Shown here: positions 35,760-46,408 of the stretch, piece after piece
How positions within the stretch are numbered: position 1 is the stretch's first letter
How the letters are laid out: every line of letters starts with the position of its first letter
DNA from: Pseudogymnoascus destructans
Lineage: Eukaryota; Ascomycota; Leotiomycetes; Thelebolales; Thelebolaceae
Assembly (NCBI RefSeq): GCF_001641265.1
Contig: NW_020167527.1
Coordinates: 1,116,001-1,180,000 of the forward strand
Length of the DNA: 64,000 nt
Direction of reading: 5' to 3'
Notes under the pieces: model-generated
What the model saw: only the letters and a program-made list of their open reading frames with translations
What the model was told of the DNA's origin: nothing
Databases searched by the model: none
Program-made: the position numbers and the translations under genes

Positions 35760-36073
35760 AATAACACAATACTCCATCGGCGGAGTGGCCAGGTGCAGCA
35801 TTAAGTTTACTTATAATGCCCCTAAACATCACATTACTCAATCTATCACCATAAAGTAAGGACCCGAAAGTTGGGCAAATAAATCATTGTCGTCAGTGTG
35901 GAACTCTGATTATCCAGCCGGGTATTATTGAGTGATTATGAGGTTCATTAACCATAACCACAGGGAGAGGTGTGGTGGTTGAGCGTGACGTCATCGATGT
36001 TTGATCTTATCGATCTTATCGGGATCGTATGGGAGGGTGCGAGGGTCCTCTAGCGTCCTCAGGCAACAACAAG
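35760..36073. other. Intergenic, no gene seen
   Basis: About 310 bp between the kinase fragment and the MITE-like element. A short direct repeat ATCTTATCG occurs at about 36003 and 36012. No other structure seen. Confidence 0.35.
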
Positions 36074-36400
36074 CGGTCATCGTGATTCAATAGTACAAGT
36101 ACGACAGTACAAGTACGGAGTATGGGGCCATAAGTTTCCGTACGGGTCTGTGCTCAAATTGCAGTAAGCGAGTGTCTTTTTGTGTGGGAAAACGCACAGA
36201 CCCGTACGAATACTTTTGTCGCTGTACTGTACGTACTCGAGTGGCTAATCCCAAAATGGGAAGGCGCAGGGAGTAGAGCGATTTCTGGGGGATTTCTGGG
36301 GGCCTAAAGGGCCAAAAAGGCGGGGGAGGGTCGTGTGCTGTGGGCGATTAACCCCGTACTGTAAGTTAGTGTAAGTTACAGTATTGAATCACGATGACCG
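36074..36400. repeat. MITE-like element with 19-bp inverted ends
   Basis: Perfect 19-bp inverted repeats at 36074-36092 and 36382-36400 (CGGTCATCGTGATTCAATA and its complement) enclose 289 bp. The interior has a second perfect inverted repeat of 15 bp (36139-36153 and 36194-36208, CGTACGGGTCTGTGC). No ORF. A possible GCAAC duplication lies at 36063-36067 and 36402-36406, though the element edge would then be asymmetric. Confidence 0.6.
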
Positions 36401-36897
36401 TGCAACGACGGAGGTCATGTGAGCACGCGATGAGTGAGAATTGGTGGGGACATGTCATCACCTCGCTCTCTCGCCTCTCACGCGATCACTGTATGTCGTC
36501 TGTATCCTTCCATCCTCCGTAACCCGTAACCCGTAACCCCGCACGAGGTACCAGGGACTTTTGCTCAACAACCAACGGTATATAACCGGCCACTTCCTTT
36601 CCCATTCGCAGCTGCTCTTCTTTCCTTTCCAATAACGACCTTCTTTGTACCAATACAACCTCATAAGTACCCCATACCCAGACATACACCCCTTCGCTCA
36701 ACTGGACCACCACCCGCCGCTCGCCTCCACCTCCTATACTGCACCACCTCACCCCTCAACGTCGGCCTCCATAACCACCCCATAACCCCCTCCTTCCCAC
36801 TCATCGACCGCTTCAATCAGAACAACCCCGACACGAATACATTCAACAACATCAGACGAACGGAATCCAATCGATTCTCCCAACAACAGTCCCAATC

Positions 36898-37527
36898 AGT
36901 AAGTTGCACCCGTTTGTCGAGATGAGACATGCGGAGAAGTCTCGAGGAGTGCAGACTGTGCTGCATACGAACGTGGAAACAACAACTAACAGCCTCATCA
37001 ACAGTGACTCGATCCCACAAGCTCAACGACCGCGACCACGCAGGCCTCGCCGATGGCACCGCCAGCGCCGAGGAGCATCTCCCCCGCTACTTCGCCAAGG
37101 CAGGCCACGTCGACGCCGACCCGAAGAAGACCAAGAAGAATGGTGGTGGTAGAGGAAACTGGTACGTCAAGTCCACTCACCTTCCTCCCTCCCCCATCCC
37201 ACCTTCCAGTCCCTGCTCCCTCTCCCTCTCCCTCTTTAAACACACCATTAACACCTCCCTCCTAGGGGCATCGACGGCGAAGAAATCCAAGACGAAGGCT
37301 TCAATGTCACCAACGCACGCCGCCGCTCCAACAGCTCCTCCTACGCCGCCGGACTGAAGGATTTCAAGACCAAATTCGAGCTGTTCGACCCCGACCCAGT
37401 GTTCGAGGAGAATATCCACGGGGCGCGCCCGGAGGATCATATGGAGGCTGCGAGCCGCGTTACCACTACCGAGAGCTCGGAGGGTGGGGGGAGTGTGGAT
37501 GAGGAGGAGAAGAAGAACGAGGTTTAG
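36898..37527 (+). CDS. Stf2-like small hydrophilic protein, 139 aa; start codon split by an intron
   Basis: The coding frame needs three exons: the A at 36898, then 37005-37161 and 37266-37527. The first intron (36899-37004, GTAAGT...ACAG) separates A from TG of the initiator ATG. The product starts MTRSHKLNDRDHAGLADGT, is very hydrophilic, contains the KKNGGGRGNWG motif shared by Stf2/HABP4-type proteins, and ends in an acidic Ser/Glu-rich tail (GGGSVDEEEKKNEV). Yeast Stf2 and Tma10 are stress-related hydrophilins once described as ATP-synthase stabilising factors. The family assignment rests on the GNWG motif and general character, so it is moderate. The second intron is 104 bp with a polypyrimidine tract and CCTAG acceptor. 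No in-frame ATG precedes the conserved N terminus within exon 2. Confidence 0.72.
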
Positions 37528-38248
37528 GTGGGAAGAGGTGGCTGCTGGTCCCCGCGTGGGTGTGAGAGGCACGCTGCGTTTCTGCTGGTCGGACGGGATG
37601 GATCTATCTGCTGGTGGACGGGGGGACGACTTGGGGCCTGATTTTGCTCGTTTGAGTGATGGACAGAGAGAGAGGGTGGATGGGATAGGAATTGTAACAC
37701 TAGAACCACGTTGATGATAGCTCTCAAAGCAAGTGGAATTGCTCAGTAACATCCCTCTCACCACACTTTGAACATGCGTGCCGCGGATATACAGAGAACA
37801 GTAGGCTCGAGTGACAGGTCGTTGTAACGATATGAAATGGTGTACCCCCTCACCTGCTCGCCATCTCCCATCCACAACGGCCCGGTGCTATTGTGTTCCA
37901 AACAACCCCCCTTCTCGGCTTACCCCGCATCCAATCCAGAGCCTGGATGTTGCACCACCACGTACTCTTTTCTTGTCCACAGGTCCTACCATACTATAGC
38001 GTACTGTATCATAATATACACTCAGATTCCCGCACCGACTGACCAACGTCGTCCGTCAAAGACCCCACGCACTCCTCGGTCGGCTTAGGCTATCCCACCA
38101 TTCGGGGATTGCGGAAGTGGGGCCATATGCCCCCCCACTATATATATATGCTCCCCATCTAATTCCAACAACAACACAACCTCGCATATACCGCATAACC
38201 GCACAATTACACAGTTGAAGAATTGAAGAAGAAATAAAGGAACTAAAG
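37528..38248. other. Intergenic with SDR promoter
   Basis: About 720 bp. No gene supported; ORFs on both strands in 37500-37880 are low-complexity. The last 110 bp hold the SDR TATA box and 5' UTR. Confidence 0.4.
38139..38149 (+). promoter_or_regulatory. TATA box for the SDR gene
   Basis: TATATATATAT run about 100 bp upstream of the ATG at 38249, followed by a CA-rich leader. Confidence 0.5.
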
Positions 38249-39482
38249 ATGCCATATGAACTTAAGGGTCGTAATGTCCTCGTGACGGGTGGTTCGCGGT
38301 ATGTCTCCCTCTCCTCCTGGAACAGAAAGCTCCGTCGGGCCGGTGGTCGGCGATTGTGACCCTGCGAGGCACTACCACTACTACCCTCTCAACACCACAC
38401 TCTCCCACCACCATCATTGGGGATCATAACACTAGATAGACGTGGATTGGAGATAAACCGCAACTAACACCCCCCAGCGGCCTCGGGGCCCTCATCTGCG
38501 ACAAATTCGCCAAAGAAGGCGCAAACCTAGTCATCAACTACGTCTCCAGCGCCGCAGCCGCAGAGGAGATCGCGAAGACGATAGAAAAGGTGTATGGGGT
38601 TAAGGCGTTTGCGGTGCATGGGGATATGGGGGTTGAGGCTGACTGTGTGAGGGTGGTTGAGGAGACGATTGGGAAGTTGGGGGGATTGGATGTTATTGTT
38701 TCGAATGCCGTGAGTTTCCCTCCTCGCCCCCCCTTCGACCTATCAACCAGGGCCGGGACTGTAAGATTGATTGCTGACCGACGATGGGATCGCACAGGGC
38801 TGGACCCGCTTCTCCCCCATCCCCGACCTCCACGCCACCACCGCCGCCGACTGGGACACCTGCTACGCCGTCAACGTCAAAGCACAAAACTACCTCCTGC
38901 GCACCGCGCTCCCAACCTTCAACGCTAACCCCGAGGGCGGGTCGTTCATCATGACGTCCTCGATCGCGGGGATGGCGGTGTCGGGGAGCAGTTTGCCGTA
39001 TTGTGTGACGAAAGCTGCGCAGTTGCAGTTGATGAGGGTGTTTGCGGCGAGTCAGGGGCCGAAGGTTAGAGTTAATGCGGTTTGTCCGGGGTTGCTTTTG
39101 ACGGAGTGGGTGAGTGATGGTGCTTTCTTTTTGGTTCTGGTTATTTGTTTTGGGGGGGGGAGGGGGGCACATAGGGATAACATGCTAATAACTGGGTGTA
39201 GGGCCAGAAATACCCAGAAGCTACAATCAAGTTCATGGAGGAGAGGGCGTACTTGAAGAAAGTGGTAAGTTACCCGAGATGAACCCAGAAAGGCTGTGCT
39301 GACGAGTGAATAGACGGATCTCGAAGACTGCGCGCAGTCTTTTATAGATATTGCACGGAACTCGTCGGTGACGGGGCAGAAGATCGTTGTTGGTGAGTTT
39401 TCCTTCTCTTTCGTGTCTAGGAGGGGTGATATAAAGGACTGAGCTGATTATGCTGGTAGATTCGGGATTGTCGCAGATATAA
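38249..39482 (+). CDS. Short-chain dehydrogenase/reductase (classical SDR), 252 aa
   Basis: Six exons (38249-38298, 38478-38709, 38798-39109, 39202-39264, 39314-39392, 39460-39482) join in frame to 759 nt. The cofactor motif TGGSRGLG is at residues 13-20, the structural NAG triad is seen as SNAG, and the catalytic residues are Ser149 and Y162-x3-K166 (LPYCVTK). PGLLLTEW and the C-terminal TGQKIVVDSGL complete a classical fold. The dinucleotide-binding loop with Arg after GGS suggests NADPH preference, but substrate cannot be inferred. The first intron is long (179 bp). No biosynthetic cluster partners are adjacent. Confidence 0.85.
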
Positions 39483-40724
39483 GGTAGCCTGGATCGGGCG
39501 GGGAAGGAGTAGTTGTTGATAGGAGGAATGTAGGATAAGAAGAGGGGGTATGTTTTTAGATGGAAATACTAGAAGCCTATGGAGAATGAACATCTCACTT
39601 CTCACACTCGTATCAGAAGCGTGGCATGAAGGATGCGTCGCCCAGACGCTAATTTATAACTCTAGTCACCCTCTAAATTGTCCGACAAGACTAATAGCAG
39701 CAAGAGGCAATCCAGAAGACTCATGATCCGGGTGTGGAAATTCTCTGGCAAAACGAGGAGAGCGTCTACTCAGGGCATGGCAAACTATTCGGGACAAGTA
39801 GTTTGCCCAGCACTTTTTTACTGTCGTAGTTCCTGTCGTTGCCATGGCTTCTCGCTGGCGCTCTGTCGAGATGACGTTACCGTCAGCCCCCCTCACCGTT
39901 AGCAGTTCTCACTACCATACAAGTATACGAGCCGTAGAATACCAACAGAGGACCGGAGTGTCATGGTTGACCACGCAACGTAAAAGGAAGTATATGCCTG
40001 ATTCCACCGTCCGCGAAGTTAGAATTCAGGAATATATCCCGTTATAGATTTGGCGTCACCAAAGAGTTGGACTTCTAATATATATAGAGTTTGTAATGTA
40101 AAAATCCAATTTCGCCCTGTTCTTCTGAGTCCGGAGTTTTCTTGGCCTCTCGACTCAGAATATATGATGGTTACGGAGCCGAAACATTTATTTAGGAATT
40201 CTTTATTAAACACTCCACGATACTAGTCTTTGCAACACACCACATCACATCTAAGAAAAGTCTGATATAATAATACACCTCTCGCATTCGTATTGCAAGT
40301 GTGAAGTAAAGAATGAGTCCACCAAAATACAGTACTGAAAGAAACCCAGCCTGTTCCTCCATCGGCCAGAAACTATCAAATTCGTCTAAATAAAATACCC
40401 CAGTTGAGAATACCCTAGTTGAGAACCCCGGAGTTGATGTGGGGCCTTTCGCGCTGACGAACGCCGACAACACCGAAGCGGATCTGGGGTCGTTCGATTG
40501 GGAGAACTAGGTCGGGGAAAGGTTGCACGGCGCGTCAAACGAGCTTGTGAAAAGGGGAGTAAGATGTGGGGAGGTGCTATTCCGACCCCACACTTGCCAT
40601 TCCTTCGGCAGTGATTGCACGCGCGATAATATATGCTACATGCTTCCCCTCATTTCAGCATCGCTGCAGCTTCCGACATAAATCCTGACCAGTTTTCAAT
40701 CTTATTGGCAGCATTGCTATCAAT
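39483..40724. other. Intergenic, no supported gene
   Basis: About 1.24 kb. ORFs at 39666-40473 show no recognisable domain. A ~50-bp stretch near 39988-40035 resembles 44096-44145 (shared core CCACCGTCCG), so part of this may be old repeat. Confidence 0.4.
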
Positions 40725-42461
40725 ATGACCACATTTGTCGACGAAAAGGCCTCACCTGAGCTTGCCGCCACAAGTGATAATGGTGGTCTAGAAGAGAACG
40801 CCGCTGGAGTTATCGAGGCTCCTGTCACAAAAACGGCGGCAGACAAAGCACTAGTTTTCAAGCAGGACTTGCGCATTGTGCCTCTATCTGCGGGAATTTA
40901 CCTGCTCTGCTACCTTGACAGATCAAATATTGGTAAAACATCTTCTCTGCTATCTTCTGATCATGTGCTGACTTCTAAAAGGCAATGCTAAAACATTGAA
41001 TTCCAACGTCCACCATGATCTTCTTTCCGACACAGGAATGACTGCGTATCAGTTCACGTGAGTAGTTGACCCCTTCCTCGATTTGATGGCTTATCTCTTA
41101 CAAGGCGAAAGGATCGCACTGATGGTCTTCCTTGTCGCCTATGCCGTTTTTGAAGTCCCGTCCAACTACTTCTTGAAAAAGTTCAGCCCTAGCAAATGGA
41201 TTGCCTTCCTCATGTTCTCCTGGGGAGTCATGACTGTTGGTCTTGGTGGAGCCCAATCATACGCCTCCGTCACTGCTGTACGGTTCCTACTGGGCGTTTT
41301 TGAAGCAGGTCTCTTTCCCGGACTGGTGTATTATCTGACCTTCTGGTATCGAACTGAGGAAAGATCGATGAGAGTTGCCATTATCCTAGCATCTGCAACC
41401 TTGGCTGGAGCCTTCGGTGGTGCATTGGCGTATGGTATCGGCCACATGGATCAGGCTGGTGGTCTCTCCGCTTGGCGGTGGCTGTTTATCATTGAGGGCA
41501 TCCCAAGTGTCTTGTCCTCTGTGGCCGTCTTCTTCTTCCTGCCCGACTACCCCGAGACCGCCACATGGCTCACGCTCGAGGAACGTGCTCTTGCCGTCGA
41601 GCGCCTGCGGGTTGAAGGCTCCCACGGTCACGGTCAGAGCTTGACTTGGGCTCAAGCTAAGTCTACATTGACCGACTGGCGCCTATACGCCCATTTCGCG
41701 GTAAGCATCCTAATCCAGATATTCTCGAATCTCTCTGACTGGAACCAGATCTACTTCGGCATCTCTGTCCCATTCTCGTCGCTGTCTCTGTTTACGCCAA
41801 GTATTACCGCTGGACTAGGATATGCCAACCTTGAGGCCCAGCTAATGACTGTGTCGCCATACGCTGTTGCTTGTAAGTCTTATCTAACTTGGCAATTCAC
41901 CTCAAGAAAAAAGGTAGCTGACGATTGGCTCAGATGTCGTGACGATTTTCGTCTCATGGTCTGCCGACCACTACAATGCCCGCGGCTTGCACACCGCCGG
42001 CAGCGCCCTTGTAGGCGCATGCGCTTTCATGGCCAGCGCTCTCCTCCCTGCCACCTCATACCAAGTATGTGCCTCAGCAATTACACCCCCATTACAACCA
42101 CCTAACCCCCAAACAGAAACGTTACGGCTGCCTAATCGTCGCCTGTTCTGGCGCATTTGCCACCATTCCGCCTCTGCTTGGCTGGCTCTCCTCAAACGTA
42201 GAAAGTACAGCCGCGACCGGTCTCGCCATCGCTCTCAACATCTCGTTTGGTGCGCCGGGCCAGATCACGGGTGTTTGGATCTATACTGCTAACGAGGCGA
42301 AAAGGGGATATCCAACTGGTCACTGGGTTAATGCTGGGATGTTGTTCTTTGTTGCGGTGGGATCCGTGGCTCTTGCGCTTTACTATAGAATGCTGAACCA
42401 TAGGATTCTGAAGAGGGGAGCTGTTAGTGGGCAGACTGTTGAGAAGTTGTATAGGTATTAG
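40725..42461 (+). CDS. MFS transporter, allantoate permease (anion:cation symporter) family, 490 aa
   Basis: Six exons (40725-40932, 40982-41057, 41112-41700, 41749-41872, 41934-42064, 42117-42461) join in frame to 1473 nt. The Dal5-like family carries organic anions such as allantoate, nicotinate, pantothenate or biotin precursors. Visible signatures: CYLDRSNIGNAKT in TM1, IALMVFLVAYAVFEVPSNYF, RFLLGVFEAGLFPGLVYYLT and the central YRTEERSMRVAI loop, then LPDYPETATWLTLEERALA, which marks the family's long cytoplasmic loop. About 12 membrane segments can be counted. Exon 3 starts at 41112; an earlier AG would break the frame. The substrate is not predictable here. Confidence 0.87.
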
Positions 42462-43014
42462 AATCGGAAGTAGACTAATTCGATAGATAGATAACTTTTG
42501 ATTCTTTTCAGGCGGTTAGCTCTGACGATGTTAATGACTCCTCCAATAACATGGTATCCATAGCTGAAAGGATATTTCTGCACAACCAAACTTTCCCCTC
42601 ATAAACCCCGTCACAGTTTGGGCAACACCTGGACCCTCTCACCTATAGTATTATACATGTGCAAAAAGAGTATATAACGCCCATTTTCCTCCAATATCGT
42701 ACATCGTCAATCAAATCTTTCCACTCCCGTTGTCTTTGATCCTCGTTGCCGTCACCTCTCATTGTCGTTGCTTTTGTTTTCACCGCTTCTCGTTGCCGTT
42801 ACTACTTCTCGCTATCGCCTCCTCTCGTTGTCGCATCGTCTTGCCGCCACCACAATTTTTGGCAACACCTGTACCCTCTCCCCCATGCCATTATACATGC
42901 ACTTTTCAAAACTCACCTCCTATTCCACCTCCACCCTCTCTCTTTCACATAGCAATTTTCGTGAAGAGACATTGCCTTAGCGTTTACCCCTATCTCCTCA
43001 GCAAGTGTTATTAA
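42462..43014. other. Intergenic with a degenerate direct repeat
   Basis: A ~46-bp sequence near 42619-42665 (starts GGCAACACCTGGACCCTCTC) recurs imperfectly at 42861-42906. The overlapping short ORFs in 42730-43014 are pyrimidine-rich noise. Confidence 0.45.
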
Positions 43015-43942
43015 CAGACCTACACGTCGCACAAAGACTTCGAACACTAGCTCACGCAGCTTGGGAACGCACTCCTAATGCCGTAACAGTATCTCGAATG
43101 CCCTTTTCATCCCATCTTGCGCACCAAGGATATAACCTGAGTGTGTAATGTAGAGGCTCTCCAAATTTTGAGGGAGTGCTCCGCGTAGTCTATTCAATAT
43201 TTCGTCCTCGTCCGCAGACCCAGGTAATCCATCAGGGCCGTACGTCCGAAGAGGAAGATAGGAGCTACACGCAGGTGAGTAAGGGAAGTAAAGCCGACGA
43301 AAGAGAGTAGCTCGGCGCGGTCGCCACTGTCGGCCTCAGCCGGAAAGTAAAACGGATCACCATCCTCGTGGTCAATGGCAAGGCGGCAGAGGGAGGTGGC
43401 GTGGATCGCGCGTGCGAACAGCAGCTCTAGCGTAGATGTTGCCAATGTGGTATATCAGGGTCCGTAGGGACTTGAGATGGCTGAGCATGACGGGGAGGTC
43501 ATCGACGTGCAATTTCGACTCACGAAGCTCCAAGGTTTCGATTGCAGTGGCACCTGTAAGCGCACTTGGTTGAGCGTGGTCTTCATCAGCTCCGAGGCGG
43601 TGCCCGTATAGCCTCTTTACAGCTGGGAGTCTACAGCATGCACCAAAAAGGACGTATTCCGTCGGATATGTATCATCGCTCCCGGTAAGCATAATGTCGG
43701 TGAGCTGAGCAAATACTGGATTAACGTCGAAGGGTGGCTCGGAGCAGGCAACCCTGTCGAAGGTGCGCGCAAGGAAGTTGACCTCTAAGGCGGTAATTCC
43801 AAGTCGAGTCGAACAAATTTGGGAATGATATTAGAAGAAGAGACAATATAGCGTCATCGGTAGGTGCATTTTGAGATAGAACGGCTTCGTTCCACTCTAC
43901 CTCCTCGTCTTCTGAATGAGAATTTCTCTTAATTAGTCCCAT
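43015..43942 (-). pseudogene. Decayed leucine-rich/F-box-like gene
   Basis: Three minus-strand open segments follow each other in different frames: 43942-43721 (MGLIKRNSHSEDEEVEWNE), 43692-43372 (ATAIETLELRESKLHVDDLP, LSHLKSLRTLIYHIGN) and about 43445-43194, with a further readable piece to about 43020 (ALPQNLESLYITHSGYILGAQ) that meets a TAG. The LETLEL and LKSLRTLIY patterns resemble the leucine-rich C-terminal half of fungal F-box proteins. No F-box is visible. At least two frameshifts and one stop are needed to join it, so I call it a pseudogene. Confidence 0.6.
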
Positions 43943-45095
43943 AAGAATATCATCGGGCTCTACATGGTTGGGCTATGGCAGCCGTCTCTTGTCTTCGTCG
44001 CTGTTGTTAGGAGGATAACGTTCTATATGAAACAGCCCACGCAATGTGAATGATCTGATGAGAGATGCAATAGACGGCTTTTGTAGGCTAAGAAAAGTAA
44101 AAGGTAGCATATGCCTAATGCCACCGTCCGGGCAGTCTGAATCGAGAGCCGCAACGCCCTCCGACAGTGCGCACGCCTAACCCCTGAGACCCCTGCGCCT
44201 GGAATCGATGGAGCATCTCGTCTAGCGCCAGCTCGAATACCCGCGCGAACGACCCCAAGATCTGCGGAAACACCGTTGGCCGGAAGCACCGCAGCAGGTG
44301 CATGTAGTGCGATGTTTCTTGCAGATAGAACCGCATTAGTTGGAAGATCGGTCGCAGGATCGTCCGCAGGTTGCGCCGTGACGGTGTCAGCCGCGCCACG
44401 GATGAGGAAGGACTCGGTAGGGGAGCTGACACCACGACCCACGGTGGATTCTGGGGGATCGATTGGCGACAGGGTCCCGATGACTCGACTGATACCCCGA
44501 TGGGCTGTACTCTGACAGGCTGACGCAGCAGTACGAAGTCGACCACATCAGCAGTATCTCATACGCCCTGGCGGTCGACCCGAACTGCCTCGATGCTGAC
44601 GACCCCGAACAGAAGCCAGCGGTTTGCCTGTTTGTCGACCGCAATACAGTGCAGGGGGGATATGGGTCATCACTCGGATGATGACACGGACTCCGAGTCA
44701 TCCCCGCTGTCAGCTCCTGCGTCATCATCCGTCGGAGGCGCGTCTGTTTCTCCAATTGAATGAATGCCTGCTTTTTCCCAAGACTCACAAGCCAGATTGC
44801 ACATGACTTTGAAAACCCCCAATGAGGTAAGCCCCCAAAAGCGGTTGACAAAACAATCCGGACACTGTCAGAAGTCGTAAGCGATGGCGAGGAACAAAAT
44901 CCAACTACGAACCACGAACTACTTCTCCTGCTCGTCGCTCCGACCTCTGCTACCTCCTTGTCGATCGTACCATGTCGTTGTACGCCCACCTCCATCTTGT
45001 AACTCGGGCCGCTCCCCCTCCCCCAACTCCTCCTCCACCCGCATCACGAAACTCACCAACTGCCCTATGTACGCGCGGAACGTCGTCTCCGGTCC
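43943..45095. other. Possible gene relics on the minus strand, unassigned
   Basis: Long overlapping minus-strand ORFs (44115-44546, 44387-44995) have helical-looking stretches (LRPIFQLMRFYLQETSHYMH, PQILGSFARVFELALDEMLH) that may belong to one broken gene. I do not recognise the family and cannot join them with clear splice sites. Confidence 0.3.
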
Positions 45096-46408
45096 ATGCG
45101 GATGTTGAGCGGCTTGCACGGTTTATTCCCCTCTTTCTGTCTATTTCGACAAATGGTTGACTTGCTATGCTTGCTTCAGCAAGAAGGGATTGAACATGGC
45201 GATATTAGACAAGGCACTATCATTGTCACACATCGCCCATTCAAAGTGCGTCTCGCTGGGTTTTCGGAATGCACCGAGGTGGGTGCATCCTTGGGGTTGG
45301 ATGTTGCCGACCTCTGTCGTACGTATAAATTGGTAGCTGTCAATACGTCCGACCACTTTGGATCCGGGAATGCGGAGAAGGAATTAATGCGAGGAGATCC
45401 AGAAATTACGACCCTCGTCCATCGAGTATTGAGCTGTGAATCTGGGAAACGAATGTCGGCATCCGATGTAAATAGCCATATCCACAATCTTGTTGGCGAT
45501 GCATTAGGTGAGCCATTTGCCATGGCCACTGTTGCAAGATCATGGAAGCTGAGAATGCGTCGTGAAGGCAAAGATGTGTTCGTGGAAGTGGCTGCATTAC
45601 TTGACAGACTTCTAGCACAACGCCGAAATCCCGATCCCATGAGGATACGCTCGTGGGCCGAATCTTACGCCCATAATTTCCTATGCAAACGAAAAACATA
45701 TGATAGGGTACAATTCTGTACGAGCAAGCGGGCATTAAGATTCTGCAGTAAATTCAATCTGGAAGAGTTCCATCGGATCATTGAGACTGAAGTCTCCAAG
45801 AAGCGGCGAAGTTCCGGGAGTGAAATTATAATACGCGAAGGAAAACCGGAACGTTTTCAAGTTAGCTATCATGTGTCAACGATGATGTTCAATCTTTCCC
45901 ACATAGCTGAGGTTCTAGGCTGGAGACCGGATTTTCTGAAGGATTTGTCGAACCTGAGACGTTTCAGGAGGTATACGACGAACAGTGGGGTGGCACTTAC
46001 GTTAACCAAAACTTCTGTAGCGCTTTCCTTCAAGGACGACATGATGGTATAATGCGTTCAATCAGAGATTTAAAATCCATACCTAACCCAGTTCTCTCGG
46101 CACAGTTCACCGGCAACGGCCCAGAGCATATCCTTTTATTGACACGTCGATTGAAGCCGAGTATGGTTGTAGTACGACGGACAGACTGCTTCTCAAATTG
46201 GACTCCTTACATCGAGAACGGTTCGAATTTCTTGAGTCCTGAGGAGTCGTATTCGAAATGCGATTCCGAAAGGTTGCCTCATATTAAAAAAACTATCCGA
46301 ACACTTGAAAACATGCCGCGTACGCTAAATTGGCCTTCCTGGGGCCCATGTCTTGACATTATGGAGAATCACGGAAGTGATACCTCGGTCAACACAGGAA
46401 TCAGATGA
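45096..46408 (+). pseudogene. Pseudokinase-like gene, frame disrupted
   Basis: The first open part (45096-46052) holds the centre and C-lobe of a protein-kinase-like fold: LCLLQQEGIEHGDIRQGTII corresponds to the catalytic loop with HGD for HRD and Thr at the Asn position, and RLAGFSEC stands where LADFG is expected, so catalytic metal binding is lost. The N-lobe is not visible upstream. About 200 further residues of unknown type follow. Near 45900-46000 the frame changes: another frame reads EPETFQEVYDEQWGGTYVNQ and continues into 46052-46408. A GT..AG intron joining the frames was not found, so a frameshift is more likely. The TAATG overlap at 46050-46054 has no meaning in this setting. Confidence 0.5.

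Noticed and set aside
46050..46054. TAATG stop/start overlap suggesting translational coupling
   Set aside because: This is eukaryotic nuclear DNA; the other frame extends upstream with coding character, so a frameshift or intron is the better explanation.
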